From Pseudothauera nasutitermitis (GTDB taxonomy: Bacteria; Pseudomonadota; Gammaproteobacteria; Burkholderiales; Rhodocyclaceae): 64,000 nucleotides of DNA. Below, one piece after another: positions 1 through 9,374 of this stretch (positions are counted from its first letter, which is position 1; each line of letters starts with the position of its first letter). The stretch spans positions 496,001 through 560,000 of the forward strand of contig NZ_SSOC01000002.1 of the NCBI RefSeq assembly GCF_004801295.1, written 5' to 3'. Below the pieces are notes generated by a model, which worked only from the letters and a program-made list of their open reading frames with translations, had not been told where the DNA came from and did no database searches. The translations under genes were made by a program, and so were the position numbers.

Positions 1-217
1 CTCCCTCGCCGACCAGCAGCACGCTCTGCCCGGCGAAGGCCACGCGTTGCCCTGCATGCAGCTTGGCGCGCTTGCGCTGCTCCACCCGTCCATCGACATG
101 CACCTGCCCGGCCTCCACCGCCGCATGCGCGGCGCCGCCGGAGTCCGCCCAGCCGAGCGCCTTGAGCAATTGATCGAGTTGAATGGTCTCGCCACGCACG
201 GCAAAACGTTGGGACAT
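1..217 (-). CDS. S4-domain RNA-binding protein, YbcJ-like (3' end outside window)
   Basis: The minus strand starts at an ATG at 217 and runs out of the window without a stop, giving 72 residues. It begins MSQRFAVRGETIQLDQLLKA, followed by a G-x-V-x-V-D-G-x-x-E-x-R-K-x-x-K-L pattern, which is the S4 RNA-binding fold of the small YbcJ family. Those proteins are short (about 70-75 residues), so little should be missing. A GGAG sits about 6 nt before the ATG. The gene is divergent from the Ap4A phosphorylase at 324. The specific RNA target is unknown; the family call is good, the function is not. Confidence 0.75.
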   Translation of the reverse strand, partial: MSQRFAVRGETIQLDQLLKALGWADSGGAAHAAVEAGQVHVDGRVEQRKRAKLHAGQRVAFAGQSVLLVGEG

Positions 218-323
218 GCGGATCTCCGGCACCGCCAGGGCTGGCGGGTAGAATTTCGGTGGCACGGCCGCGCCGCGCGGCCGCCTGAAACCGATATTTT
301 CCCCGAGAAACCGCTACCCCGCC

Positions 324-1172
324 ATGCCCGCCCCAGCGCTGACCCCGGACACCCTGCTGCCCCGCATCGCCGCCACCCGCCTGGCGGCCCTCGCCAGTGG
401 CGCCCTGCAGCCCATCCATACCGAACACACCGAGATCGACGAACACGGCACCCGCTTCGCCGTGCGCTGGCTGTCCACCGTGGAAGCCAAACACACCGAA
501 CGCGAACGCGCCGCCGGGCACCGCCGGGTGGACTTCAACCCCTTTCTGCCGCCGGACCCCGCCCTCACCGTCGGCGCGCTGGGAGCGGCCCATCTGGCGG
601 TGCTCAACAAATACCCGGTGATCGACCGCCACCTGTTGATCATCACCCGCGCCTTCGAGGCCCAGCACACCCCGCTCGGCACCAGCGACCTGGGTGCGCT
701 GGCGTGCGTGCTCGGGCCGCATGGCGGCCTGGGTTTCTACAACGGCGGCGAAGTGGCCGGCGCCAGCCAGCGCCACAAGCACCTGCAGTGGATTCCGCAC
801 ACCCCCGGCGAAGCGCAGTTGGGCACGCTGGCAGGCTGCGGCGCACTTCCTTTCCGGCATGCCTGGATCGCGCTCGACGGCGTGGATTGGGATGCGCCGG
901 AACAGGCCGGCGAAGGCCTGCGCCAGGCCCTGCGGTCAGCCTGCGCGCAACTGGGCATGCCGGACGCCGCCGATCCGATGCCGCCCTACAACCTGCTGCT
1001 CGACCGCCAACGCCTGCTGCTGGTGCCGCGCCGCCGCGAGCATTGGGAAGACATCTCGGTGAACGCGCTGGGCTTCGCCGGCTCCCTGTTCGTGCGCCGC
1101 CCGGCACAGATCGACGCCATCCGGCGCATCGGCCCGCTGCAACTGCTGGCCGAAGTGGGTTTTCCGCGCTGA
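324..1172 (+). CDS. ATP adenylyltransferase (Ap4A phosphorylase)
   Basis: This 282-residue protein matches the bacterial/yeast-type Ap4A phosphorylase family, which splits diadenosine tetraphosphate with phosphate into ADP and ATP. The histidine-triad-like active site is visible as HKHLQ at residues 151-155, preceded by GFYNGGEVAGASQ and followed by a C-terminal domain with MPPYNLLL near residue 215, both typical of the family. The N-terminal part holds FNPFLPPDPAL and LNKYPVIDRHLLIITR. Length is normal for the family. It is a stand-alone gene, divergent from the S4 gene. Role: clearing of Ap4A, a by-product of aminoacyl-tRNA synthetases that rises in stress. The family call is confident; physiological substrate preference is inferred. 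Confidence 0.9.
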   Translation: MPAPALTPDTLLPRIAATRLAALASGALQPIHTEHTEIDEHGTRFAVRWLSTVEAKHTERERAAGHRRVDFNPFLPPDPALTVGALGAAHLAVLNKYPVIDRHLLIITRAFEAQHTPLGTSDLGALACVLGPHGGLGFYNGGEVAGASQRHKHLQWIPHTPGEAQLGTLAGCGALPFRHAWIALDGVDWDAPEQAGEGLRQALRSACAQLGMPDAADPMPPYNLLLDRQRLLLVPRRREHWEDISVNALGFAGSLFVRRPAQIDAIRRIGPLQLLAEVGFPR

Positions 1173-1179
1173 AAGGTGT

Positions 1180-1539
1180 TCAGGCCGCCCTGGGCAGCGG
1201 CGAGAAAGGCAGCGGCGGCAGGCCGATGGTGGCGCGCAGCTCGTCGCACTTGGGATTGGGCGTGCCGTCGTCGAAATACACCGGGAACTCGCGGCACGGC
1301 GTCGGCCGGTTCTCGTAGATCGTGCAGGACACCGCCTCGCCCACCGTGCCGGAAAGCGCGGCGCAGCGCCGGGGCATGCTGTTGCTGCCCTTCATGCAGC
1401 GCAGATAGGGGGTGAGCCGCTCGGTCATCCCCGCGGGGACGAAGCCGCCCGGCGCGTCGTCCGCCTCGGCCCAGTAGAACGAGATGCGGAAATGCGTGCA
1501 GCAGATGCCGCACTCGATACAGGGATTCCAGGTTTCCAT
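1180..1539 (-). CDS. YkgJ-family cysteine cluster protein
   Basis: A 119-residue protein starting METWNPCIECGICC at the ATG at 1539. A further in-frame ATG at 1611 would add 24 poorly conserved, Pro/Gly/Arg-rich residues and was rejected. The C-x2-C-x2-CC motif near the N-terminus, a C in LRCMKG, RRCAAL and SCTIYENRPTPCREFPVY are the cysteine signature of the YkgJ zinc/iron-chelating family. The biochemical role of that family is not established. It is the last gene of a minus-strand group, but has its own promoter-like sequence at 1636-1663 and an AT-rich palindrome upstream at 1704-1728. Its 3' end faces the Ap4A phosphorylase gene with only 7 bases between them. Confidence 0.85.
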   Translation of the reverse strand: METWNPCIECGICCTHFRISFYWAEADDAPGGFVPAGMTERLTPYLRCMKGSNSMPRRCAALSGTVGEAVSCTIYENRPTPCREFPVYFDDGTPNPKCDELRATIGLPPLPFSPLPRAA

Positions 1540-1635
1540 GCCCAACGCGCCCTCGGATGCACCAGGGCGGAGCGATGGCCCGGCCCTCCGGATCGGCGGC
1601 GCGCCCGCCATGGGGACGCCGGACTCGGCGCGCGG

Positions 1636-1663
1636 ATTCTAGCGCCTCCATGGCCGGAATCAA
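1636..1663 (-). promoter_or_regulatory. Predicted sigma-70 promoter of the 1180-1539 gene
   Basis: On the minus strand the sequence reads TTGATT, 16 bases, TAGAAT, followed by CCGCGCG. Both boxes agree well with sigma-70 consensus and lie about 100 bases before the start at 1539. The same TAGAAT plus CG-rich downstream bases recurs before other genes in this window. Confidence 0.5.
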
Positions 1664-1703
1664 GCCCCGCGAAAAATCCGCAAGCAGCTGTTATGAAACA
1701 ATT

Positions 1704-1728
1704 TTCATGGAAAAAATATTTCCATGAA
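1704..1728. promoter_or_regulatory. 10-bp inverted repeat in an AT-rich island
   Basis: TTCATGGAAA and TTTCCATGAA flank a 5-base AAATA centre, a perfect 10-5-10 palindrome inside about 60 bases of AT-rich DNA (1690-1735) that stands out from the GC-rich surroundings. It lies between two Cys-cluster protein genes and about 40 bases upstream of the promoter-like boxes at 1636-1663. It could be an operator for the downstream gene or a transcript hairpin after the gene ending at 1745. No T-tract supports a terminator. Confidence 0.5.
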
Positions 1729-1744
1729 GATACCAGACGGGCAT

Positions 1745-2786
<1,042 letters not shown>

Positions 2787-2790
<4 letters not shown>

Positions 2791-3509
2791 GGCCGTGCTC
2801 CGTCGATTGAATCCATGTTGTCGCGCGCCGCTGCGCCGCCCTCGCCCAGATCGCAGACCAGCCGGTACAGCGGCTGGCCGGAGTCGCGGTACTTGCGCTC
2901 GAACGGGGTCAGCGGCACTTCGGCGGTAAAGATCTCCCAATTCACCGGGCAGCTGCTTGCCATGCGCAGGGCGAGCGCGAATTCTTCAATATACACCCCC
3001 CAGTTGCTGCGGCATTCCAGCACGCCGCCCAGCCGTGGCACCCAGGGAAATACCGGATGCGCATGCCAGCGCCGCGCGAGGTGGCCGATCTTGGGCCAGG
3101 GGTTGGGGTACAGGATGTAGTGGCGCGCCAGACGCAGGCCGGCATCGTGCAGCAGCCGCCAGTAATCGACCAGATCGGCGCGCACGAATACGAGGTTGGC
3201 CGGCATCAGCGCTTCCGGATAGGGCTTGCGGCGTTCCAGGCGGTCGGCGGACTGGTCGACGCCGATCACCCAGTGGTCCGGATGGGCGCGGGCGATCTGG
3301 ATGGTGCTGTGCCCGACCCCGCAGCCGGCATCGAGAATCAGCGGCGCGCGGCCGTCCCAGCCGGCCAGGCTGGCCTCGAAGGCGGCGCGGTTGTAATCGG
3401 TGCAGGGCTTGCGGAACGGCGTGGACAGGTGCCGTTCCACCAGGCGGGCGAGCTTGTCGTGGGCGCCCTGCTGGGCGCTGGTCGGAATGCGGGAATTGGC
3501 GTAACTCAC
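2787..3509 (-). CDS. TrmB-like SAM-dependent tRNA (guanine-N7) methyltransferase
   Basis: A 240-residue class I methyltransferase. The SAM-binding loop LDAGCGVGHS is at about residues 59-68 and the TrmB-characteristic YPNPWPK at 134-140, followed by HLARRWHAHPVFP. N-terminal FRKPCTDYNRAAF and C-terminal TPFERKYRDSGQPLYRL also fit the TrmB family. TrmB makes m7G46 in tRNA. The sequence departs from canonical TrmB in lacking the usual long N-terminus and carrying HYILYPNPWPK instead of the common DPWPKKRHHKRR, so it may belong to the divergent TrmB-like subgroup present in many proteobacteria beside a true TrmB. Downstream it overlaps the UPF0149 gene. Confidence 0.8.
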
Positions 3510-3527
3510 GGAACGATGCGCAGGGAA

Positions 3528-4517
3528 TCAGGCGGCAGCCGCCTCGGTGGGCGCAAGGATACCGTGACGGACCAGCGCGGCGTCCACTTCCGCCGGCAGG
3601 CGCAGCGCGCGCAAGGCGTCGAACAGCGTGCCGGCGGCCGGGTGTGCACGGCGCAGCAGGCCCAGCCATTGCTTGAGCCGGCCGGGCGCATGGCGGGCCT
3701 CGACGCGGGCGCGCACGCGGCACCAGTAGTCGCCGAGCAGGCCGCGCAACTCGGCCCATTCCGCCGCACGCTGCGCCGCATCGACCGCCGCGGCGTCCAG
3801 GCCGGCACGGATGCGCCGCGCCAGGAATGGATCGGACACCGCGCCACGGCCGAGCATCACGTCGTCCGCACCGCTCACCGCGCGGCAGCGTCGCCAGTCC
3901 GCCACATTCCATACCTCGCCGTTGGCGACCACCGGCACCCGCACCGCACCGGCGATGCGCCCCACCCACTCCCAATGGGCCGGCGGCCGATAGCCTTCGG
4001 CCTTGGTGCGCGCATGCACCACCAGTTCCTCCACGCCGCCCGAGGTCAGCGCCTGGGCGCACTCCAGCGCACGCCCCGGATCACTCACCCCCAGACGCAT
4101 CTTGGCACTGTACGGCAATCCGGCGGGCACCGAGGCACGCACGGCGAGCGCGATGCGATGCAGCAGTTCCGGCTCGTCCAGCAGCACGGCGCCGCCGCGA
4201 TGGCGATTCACCGTGGGCGCCGGGCAGCCGAAATTCAGATCGATGCCAGCCGGCCGCAGCGCAGCCAGCACGGCGGCGGCCTCCCCCATGCGTTGCGGAT
4301 CGGAACCGAGCAGTTGCACGCGCACCGGCGTGCCGGCAGCGGTGCGCCCACCGGCGGACAGTTCCGGGCTGATACGCCGGAAGAAGCGCGGCGGCGGCAC
4401 GCTCGCCGACACGCGGGCGAACTCGGTCACCGCCAGATCGTAGCCCCCGGCACGCGTCAGCACCTCACGCAGATCGTGATCGAGCAGGCCTTCCATCGGG
4501 GCGAGCAGCAGGCGCAA
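3528..4517 (-). CDS. dusC: tRNA-dihydrouridine(16) synthase DusC
   Basis: A 329-residue FMN enzyme of the Dus family. [20 protein letters not shown] at the N-terminus is typical of the DusC subgroup, [16 protein letters not shown] (Cys98) carries the catalytic cysteine, and [18 protein letters not shown] and NGEVW are the FMN-binding segments. DusC reduces U16 in tRNA. An internal translation start is unlikely because the N-terminal FMN motif begins at residue 3. It is the first gene of a minus-strand run (dusC, trmB-like, UPF0149, YkgJ) that is dominated by RNA-modification proteins. Confidence 0.92.
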   Translation of the reverse strand: MRLLLAPMEGLLDHDLREVLTRAGGYDLAVTEFARVSASVPPPRFFRRISPELSAGGRTAAGTPVRVQLLGSDPQRMGEAAAVLAALRPAGIDLNFGCPAPTVNRHRGGAVLLDEPELLHRIALAVRASVPAGLPYSAKMRLGVSDPGRALECAQALTSGGVEELVVHARTKAEGYRPPAHWEWVGRIAGAVRVPVVANGEVWNVADWRRCRAVSGADDVMLGRGAVSDPFLARRIRAGLDAAAVDAAQRAAEWAELRGLLGDYWCRVRARVEARHAPGRLKQWLGLLRRAHPAAGTLFDALRALRLPAEVDAALVRHGILAPTEAAAA

Positions 4518-4550
4518 GGGGATTTCTCCGGCGGAGGAGGAAAGGCGCGC

Positions 4551-4579
4551 ATTCTAGACTCTGTTGCCGCCGGTTTCAG
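4551..4579 (-). promoter_or_regulatory. Predicted sigma-70 promoter of dusC
   Basis: The minus strand reads CTGAAA, 17 bases, TAGAAT, then GCGCGCC, about 34 bases before the dusC start. The -10 box is strong and the -35 box moderate (4 of 6). Confidence 0.45.
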
Positions 4580-4598
4580 CGGTCTCGCGCGGCGCGCC

Positions 4599-4627
4599 TT
4601 GCCTTCTCCCGCGCAACGGCGGATAAT
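4599..4627 (+). promoter_or_regulatory. Predicted sigma-70 promoter of rpmE
   Basis: TTGCCT, 17 bases, GATAAT, followed by CGCGCG, about 60 bases upstream of the rpmE start. Box quality and spacing are both good. Confidence 0.6.
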
Positions 4628-4687
4628 CGCGCGTTTTCAACATCCAGGGCGGCCACATTCACCGCCCGCTTGCATCAAGGACCAATC

Positions 4688-4906
4688 ATGAAAGCGGACA
4701 TCCATCCCAACTACGCCGAAGTCGCGGTGACCTGCTCCTGCGGCAACGCCTTCACCACCCGCTCCACGCTGGGCAAGCCGGCCCTGCACGTCGAAGTGTG
4801 CTCCGCCTGCCACCCGTTCTACACCGGCAAGCAGAAGATCGTCGACACCGCCGGCCGCGTCGAGCGCTTCCGCCAGAAGTACGGCAACGTCCAGCGCGCC
4901 AGCTGA
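4688..4906 (+). CDS. rpmE: Ribosomal protein L31 (zinc-ribbon form)
   Basis: A 72-residue protein beginning [18 protein letters not shown]. The start is the ATG at 4688; the upstream in-frame ATG at 4670 lies in the leader and would add residues not found in L31. Four cysteines (two in CSCG, one in VEVC, one in SACHP) form the zinc site of the C+ type L31, the version displaced by the C- paralogue in zinc shortage. [19 protein letters not shown] is the conserved core. It has its own promoter and terminator, so it is monocistronic. Confidence 0.97.
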   Translation: MKADIHPNYAEVAVTCSCGNAFTTRSTLGKPALHVEVCSACHPFYTGKQKIVDTAGRVERFRQKYGNVQRAS

Positions 4907-4925
4907 GCGGGACGCAGCTCCGCAG

Positions 4926-4952
4926 AAAAAGGCAGCCGCGGCTGCCTTTTTT
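4926..4952 (+). terminator. Rho-independent terminator of rpmE
   Basis: AAAAAGGCAGC, CGCG, GCTGCCTTTTTT: a perfect GC-rich stem extended by A/T pairs and ending in six T, 20 bases after the rpmE stop. Confidence 0.92.
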
Positions 4953-5061
4953 GTTGCCTATTGCAGCACGGCCGGCCACCGGCGTCCGGTAAGGATAGAA
5001 TCCCCCTTCCGACCGCCTTCCGGCATCGCCTCGTCATACGGCCCCGCCTACGTATCGCAGC

Positions 5062-6702
5062 ATGATCGCCACGCAGAATTCCCGCCCCCCGCCATTCCAG
5101 CGCCTGTTCGGCCCGCTCGGCCTGATCGTCCTGGCGGCGCTCTACCTGCTCGCCGGTGTCGCCGGACACGACCCCTGGCGCGGTGACGATGCCATCCACT
5201 TCGGTCCGGTGCTCGGCATGCTGCAGGGCGAAGGCCTGCTGTTCCCGCGCATCGCCGGCGACGCCGCCACGCAGTACCCGCCCCTGTATTACTGGGTTGC
5301 CGCCCTGCTGGCGCAGGCCCTCGGCTGGCTGTTGCCGGCGCATGACGGCGCGCGCTTCGCCAGTGCGCTGTTCACCGGGCTGACGCTGTGCTGGACCGCG
5401 CAGGCCGCCGACCGCCTGTACGGCCGCCCCGCCCGCGCGCCGGCGGTGCTGCTCACCCTGGGCACGCTCGGGCTGTTGATCAACGCCCATCTGACCCAGC
5501 CCATGCTCGCCCTGCTCGCCATGCAGGCGCTCACACTGGCCGGTCTCGCACGCGTTCCGCGCGCACCGCTGGCCGGCGCGCTGCAGGCCGCGCTGGGCGC
5601 CGCACTGGCCTTCCTGGCCGCCGGCCTGAGCGGAGCCTTGCTGACCCTGCCGCTGTTCGTCCTGGTTCTGGTGTGCGCGCCGGACTGCCGCACACCGCGC
5701 GCCAGCGGCGCACTGCTGCTCGGCGTGTGCGTGGCCCTGGTGCTCGGCATGCTGTGGCCGCTGGCGCTGCACTACCAGCACCCCGAACTGTTCCGCCTGT
5801 GGTGGGCCGAGCACTGGGGCGGCTTCGGCAGCCGACTGCTGGCGCGCGACGAGATCGGCGGCCTGCTGGAAGAGTCCGGCTGGTTCCTCTGGCCGCTGTG
5901 GCCGATCGCACTGTGGGCGCTGTGGCACGGCCGCCGCCGGCTGATCGGCCTGCCCATTCTGCTGCCGCTGATCGCCACCCTGCTCACTGCCGCCTGGGTG
6001 GTTGTCGACGGGCGCGAACCGCCCGCCGGCCTGCTGCCGATGATCCCGCCGCTGGCCCTGCTGGCCGCCGCCGGCGCGCCCCATCTGCGCCGGGGCGCGG
6101 CCAATGCCTTCGACTGGTTCGGCGTGATGACCCTGGGCCTGTTCGCCCTGCTGGTCTGGCTGGGCTGGACCGCCCAGGTGTTCGCCTGGCCGCCGGGGCT
6201 GGCCCGCCATGTCGAACGCTACGGCAGTGATTTCGTCCTCCACGGGCAGACTTTCCAGGCCGTCATCGGCATCACGCTGACGGCCGCCTGGCTGCTGCTG
6301 GTCTGGCGCATGCCGCGCAGCCCGAACCGCGGCCCCGCCAACTGGGCCCTGGGCACCACCCTGCTGTGGTGCCTGGCCGCGTTGCTGCTGATGTCCTGGT
6401 TCGACCACGGCCGCAGCTACCGCGCACCGGCCGAATCGCTCGCCCGCGTGCTGGCCGACGAACACCCGGACTGCATCGCCACCACCGGTCTGTCCGACGA
6501 CGTGCGCGTATCGCTCGACTACTTCGCCGGCCTGCGCCCGGAACCGGTGCGCGCCGCCGGCAGTCCATGCAGACTTCTGCTGGTCCATGACGACCGCCGC
6601 GCTGCGCCGCGCCAGCTTCCCGACGAGTGGAAGCTGGTCTGGGAACATCGGCGCGGAGGCGGCCGCCAGCTCGACATCTTCCGCCTCTACCGCCGTGACT
6701 GA
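5062..6702 (+). CDS. Membrane glycosyltransferase, PMT/ArnT-like (GT-C fold)
   Basis: A 546-residue, very hydrophobic protein with about 11-12 predicted membrane segments. The first periplasmic loop after TM1 carries DPWRGDDAIHFGPV, the place of the acidic catalytic pair in ArnT/PMT-type (family 39/83) enzymes, and AATQYPPLYYWVAALL matches the conserved PPLYY substrate-proximal motif. Such enzymes move a sugar from a polyprenyl phosphate to lipid A, protein or another acceptor on the periplasmic side. The sugar and acceptor cannot be read from the sequence. The last codons overlap the pgi start, so it shares a transcript with a sugar-phosphate enzyme. Confidence 0.8.
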   Translation: MIATQNSRPPPFQRLFGPLGLIVLAALYLLAGVAGHDPWRGDDAIHFGPVLGMLQGEGLLFPRIAGDAATQYPPLYYWVAALLAQALGWLLPAHDGARFASALFTGLTLCWTAQAADRLYGRPARAPAVLLTLGTLGLLINAHLTQPMLALLAMQALTLAGLARVPRAPLAGALQAALGAALAFLAAGLSGALLTLPLFVLVLVCAPDCRTPRASGALLLGVCVALVLGMLWPLALHYQHPELFRLWWAEHWGGFGSRLLARDEIGGLLEESGWFLWPLWPIALWALWHGRRRLIGLPILLPLIATLLTAAWVVVDGREPPAGLLPMIPPLALLAAAGAPHLRRGAANAFDWFGVMTLGLFALLVWLGWTAQVFAWPPGLARHVERYGSDFVLHGQTFQAVIGITLTAAWLLLVWRMPRSPNRGPANWALGTTLLWCLAALLLMSWFDHGRSYRAPAESLARVLADEHPDCIATTGLSDDVRVSLDYFAGLRPEPVRAAGSPCRLLLVHDDRRAAPRQLPDEWKLVWEHRRGGGRQLDIFRLYRRD

Positions 6703-8314
6703 CGCCTTCACCGCTCCGCAGCACCTGCCCGCCTGGACACACCTGGCCGCCCACCGCGAACGCCTGGGCACGCGGCACGTCGCTGACCTGTTCGCCGCCG
6801 ACGCCGGCCGTTTCGGCACGCTGTCCCGCGAGGCCGCCGGACTGCTGGTGGACTTCTCCCGCCAGCGCCTCGATGCCGAAACCCTCGACGATCTGCTCGC
6901 CCTGGCCGCCGAAGCGCGCCTGGGCGACGGCATCGCCGCGCTGTTCGGCGGCCAGGCGGTCAATCACACCGAAGGCCGCGCCGCGCTGCACATGGCGCTG
7001 CGCCGCGGCTGCCGCGTGCCGGCGGCGGACGCCGACGAACTGGCGCGCACCGCCACGCGCATGCGCGAATTCGCCCGGCAACTGCGCAACGGCGAACTGC
7101 GCGGGGCGAGCGGCGAGGCCATCCGCCGCGTCGTCAACCTCGGCATCGGCGGCTCCGATCTGGGCCCGCGCATGGCCGCCGAAGCACTCGCCGGACCAGC
7201 GGCAAGCACCCCGGTGGAGGTGCGCTTCGTCGCCAACATCGATCCGCGCGAACTGGACGAAGCGCTGGCCGGCGCACGCGCCGAGGAAACCCTGTTCATC
7301 GTCTCCTCGAAAAGCTTCACCACCGCCGAAACCCTCGCCAACGCCCATGCCGCACGCACTTGGCTGCGCGCCACGCTCGGCGAGGCCACGCCGCTGGACG
7401 CGCATTTTCTCGCGGTCAGCAACGCCACCGGCGCGGCGGCGGCCTTCGGCATTCCAGCCGACCGCGTGCTGCCCATGCCCGAATGGGTGGGCGGACGCTA
7501 CTCGGTGTGGTCGGCCATCGGCCTGCCGCTGCTGATCGCCCTCGGCGAGGACGGCTTCGACGCCCTGCTGGCCGGCGCACGCGAGATGGACGAGCACTTC
7601 CGCAACGCGCCGCTGACCGCCAACCTGCCGGTGCTGATGGGCCTGGTCGGCCTGTGGAACGCCGACTTCATCGGCGCCTCCACGCTCGCCGTACTGCCCT
7701 ACGCCCACGGCCTGCGCAATTTCCCGGCCTGGCTGCAGCAACTGGAAATGGAAAGCAACGGCAAGCGCGCGCTGCGCGACGGCACGTTCACCGCAGTAGC
7801 CACCTCGCCGGTGGTCTGGGGCGGCGCCGGCACGGTCGGCCAGCACGCCTTCCACCAGCTGTTCTACCAGGGCACGCACTGCGTGCCCGTGGATTTCATC
7901 GTCACCGCCGGCAAGGGTGATGCGCGCCGCCAGGCGCTCGCCGACAACGCGCTGGCGCAGGCCGCCGCGCTGACCCACGGGCGCAGCCTGGACGAGGCGC
8001 GCGCCGCGCTGCGCGCACGCGGGCTGCCGCCCGCCGAAATCGAGCGCCTCGCCCCGCATCTGGAAATTCCCGGCAACCAGCCGAGCACCACGGTGCTGCT
8101 GGCCGATCTGGATCCCGCCAGCCTGGGCCGGCTGATGGCGCTGTACGAGCACAAGGTGTTCGTGCAGGGCTGGATCTGGGGCATCAACAGCTTCGACCAG
8201 TACGGCGTCGAACTGGGCAAGGAAATGGCCCGCCGGCTGGCCGACGACCCCGATGGCGCGCGCGACGGCGCCACCCTGGGCATGCAGCGCGCGCTGGCGC
8301 GCCGGGGCGGCTGA
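6695..8314 (+). CDS. pgi: Glucose-6-phosphate isomerase
   Basis: 539 residues from a GTG at 6695 that overlaps the end of the glycosyltransferase gene by 8 bases; an ATG at 6587 would add 36 unrelated residues. It interconverts glucose-6-phosphate and fructose-6-phosphate. Both family signatures are present: VGGRYSVWSAIGLPL and IWGINSFDQYGVELGK, with NLGIGGSDLGP, SSKSFTTAET and QQLEMESNGK also typical. The catalytic His lies in GTHCVPVDFI and the catalytic Glu in LEMESNGK. The TrmB-dusC side is on the other strand; the upstream glycosyltransferase is the only operon partner. Confidence 0.95.
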   Translation: MTDAFTAPQHLPAWTHLAAHRERLGTRHVADLFAADAGRFGTLSREAAGLLVDFSRQRLDAETLDDLLALAAEARLGDGIAALFGGQAVNHTEGRAALHMALRRGCRVPAADADELARTATRMREFARQLRNGELRGASGEAIRRVVNLGIGGSDLGPRMAAEALAGPAASTPVEVRFVANIDPRELDEALAGARAEETLFIVSSKSFTTAETLANAHAARTWLRATLGEATPLDAHFLAVSNATGAAAAFGIPADRVLPMPEWVGGRYSVWSAIGLPLLIALGEDGFDALLAGAREMDEHFRNAPLTANLPVLMGLVGLWNADFIGASTLAVLPYAHGLRNFPAWLQQLEMESNGKRALRDGTFTAVATSPVVWGGAGTVGQHAFHQLFYQGTHCVPVDFIVTAGKGDARRQALADNALAQAAALTHGRSLDEARAALRARGLPPAEIERLAPHLEIPGNQPSTTVLLADLDPASLGRLMALYEHKVFVQGWIWGINSFDQYGVELGKEMARRLADDPDGARDGATLGMQRALARRGG

Positions 8315-8329
8315 ACCGGCGGCGGCCGC

Positions 8330-8479
8330 TCAGCCGTAGATCAGGCACATGCCCGGCGTGCTGACACGCGGGGCGAAATAGCCGAGCAGATAGAAGAACA
8401 GCACCAGCGCGCCGATCCACAGCAGTATGCGGCGGCGCGCCCGCAGCCAGGCCAGCAGGTTTGCCGCGCGGCGCCGCAT
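8330..8479 (-). CDS. Small single-span membrane protein
   Basis: A 49-residue frame from the ATG at 8479. A basic N-terminus (MRRRAANLLAWLRARRR) is followed by one hydrophobic helix (ILLWIGALVLFFYLLGYFA) and a short tail with a single Cys. The topology by the positive-inside rule is N-in. It is not in any family I recognise. It is convergent with pgi, and its start lies 7 bases from the end of an inverted-repeat element at 8487-8725, which separates it from orn. Coding status is supported by the clean hydrophobic segment but not by homology. Confidence 0.5.
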   Translation of the reverse strand: MRRRAANLLAWLRARRRILLWIGALVLFFYLLGYFAPRVSTPGMCLIYG

Positions 8480-8486
8480 GAGGGTC

Positions 8487-8725
8487 AGCCTAGAAACCGC
8501 AGTTGGACGCGCCCGAGTGTGCGTCTGGCGGGCCGCCTGGCAAGGCGCGACGAAGCCGCATGGTCATTCCCTGCAATGAGGAGCAACGCGGCCAGGCGGC
8601 CCGCCAGGCGTGCAATCGGGTGCGTAGCGCGCTCACCGCAGCGGTGAGGCCTGGCGAAGGCATGGAACGCAGTGTTCATCTGGCTTTCGGGATATGAATA
8701 AGCGGTCAACTGCGGTTTCTAGGCT
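8487..8725. repeat. 239-bp inverted-repeat element (MITE-like) at the 3' end of orn
   Basis: The ends are perfect 19-bp inverted repeats (8487-8505 and 8707-8725; core CTAGAAACCGCAGTTG). Inside lies a second perfect 17-bp inverted repeat (8525-8541 and 8591-8607; CTGGCGGGCCGCCTGGC). There is no credible gene inside. The right end reaches the first base of the orn stop codon. Nested palindromes, small size and lack of coding capacity fit a MITE or a complex REP-like repeat. Confidence 0.6.
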
Positions 8726-9273
8726 TATTCCAGCCGCAGGAAGGTGTCGCGGTAGTGGCGCAGTTCCGCGATGGATTCGTGGATGTCGGCGAGCGCCTCG
8801 TGGCTGCCGCGCTTCTTCAGGCTGCCGTACACCTCGGGCCGCCAGCGCCGCGCCAGCTCCTTCAGCGTGGACACGTCCAGGTTGCGGTAGTGGAACCAGG
8901 CTTCCAGCTTCGGCATGTAGCGCGCCAGGAAGCGGCGGTCCTGGCAGACCGAGTTGCCGCACATCGGCGACACGCGCTCGGCCACCCAGTCCTTGAGAAA
9001 ATCCAGCATGCGCTGCTCGGCCTCCGCCTCGCCGATCGTGGAACTGCGCACCCGCTCGGTCAGGCCGGAGCGGCCATGGGTGTTGCGGTTCCATTCGTCC
9101 ATGCCGTCGAGCACCGCGTCGGGCTGATGCACGGCGATCACCGGCGCCTCGGCGACCACGTTCAGATTGGCATCGGTGATGACGATGGCCATCTCGATGA
9201 TGCGGTCGCGCTCCGGCTCCAACCCGGTCATTTCCAGGTCCAGCCAGATGAGGTGATCTTTATCCTGTGCCAT
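8725..9273 (-). CDS. orn: Oligoribonuclease
   Basis: A 182-residue DEDDh 3'-5' exoribonuclease that degrades di- to pentanucleotides, including pGpG from c-di-GMP breakdown. [18 protein letters not shown] holds the first catalytic acids (D12, E14); [11 protein letters not shown] and [19 protein letters not shown] supply the remaining DEDDh residues. Length is standard. Its activity is relevant to the several GGDEF/EAL proteins in this window. The stop codon overlaps the end of the inverted-repeat element by one base. It is divergent from the Ste24-like protease gene. Confidence 0.96.
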   Translation of the reverse strand: MAQDKDHLIWLDLEMTGLEPERDRIIEMAIVITDANLNVVAEAPVIAVHQPDAVLDGMDEWNRNTHGRSGLTERVRSSTIGEAEAEQRMLDFLKDWVAERVSPMCGNSVCQDRRFLARYMPKLEAWFHYRNLDVSTLKELARRWRPEVYGSLKKRGSHEALADIHESIAELRHYRDTFLRLE

Positions 9274-9374
9274 AATCCTTCGGCCATTGCGAAACGTTCA
9301 AGAGGCCGATTGTCGCATGGATCGGCACCGGCTTCCCCCGCATCGCTCTTCCCCTTCTCGCCTTTCCCGTCCCG

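Noticed and set aside
3057-4691. A 544-codon plus-strand open frame opposite trmB-like and dusC
   Set aside because: It is antisense to two genes with clear catalytic motifs, has His/Arg/Gln/Gly-rich composition typical of GC shadow frames, and shows no recognisable domain.
8487-8725. Remnant of an insertion sequence with a transposase
   Set aside because: No transposase-like frame or DDE/HUH motif is found inside; only nested inverted repeats.
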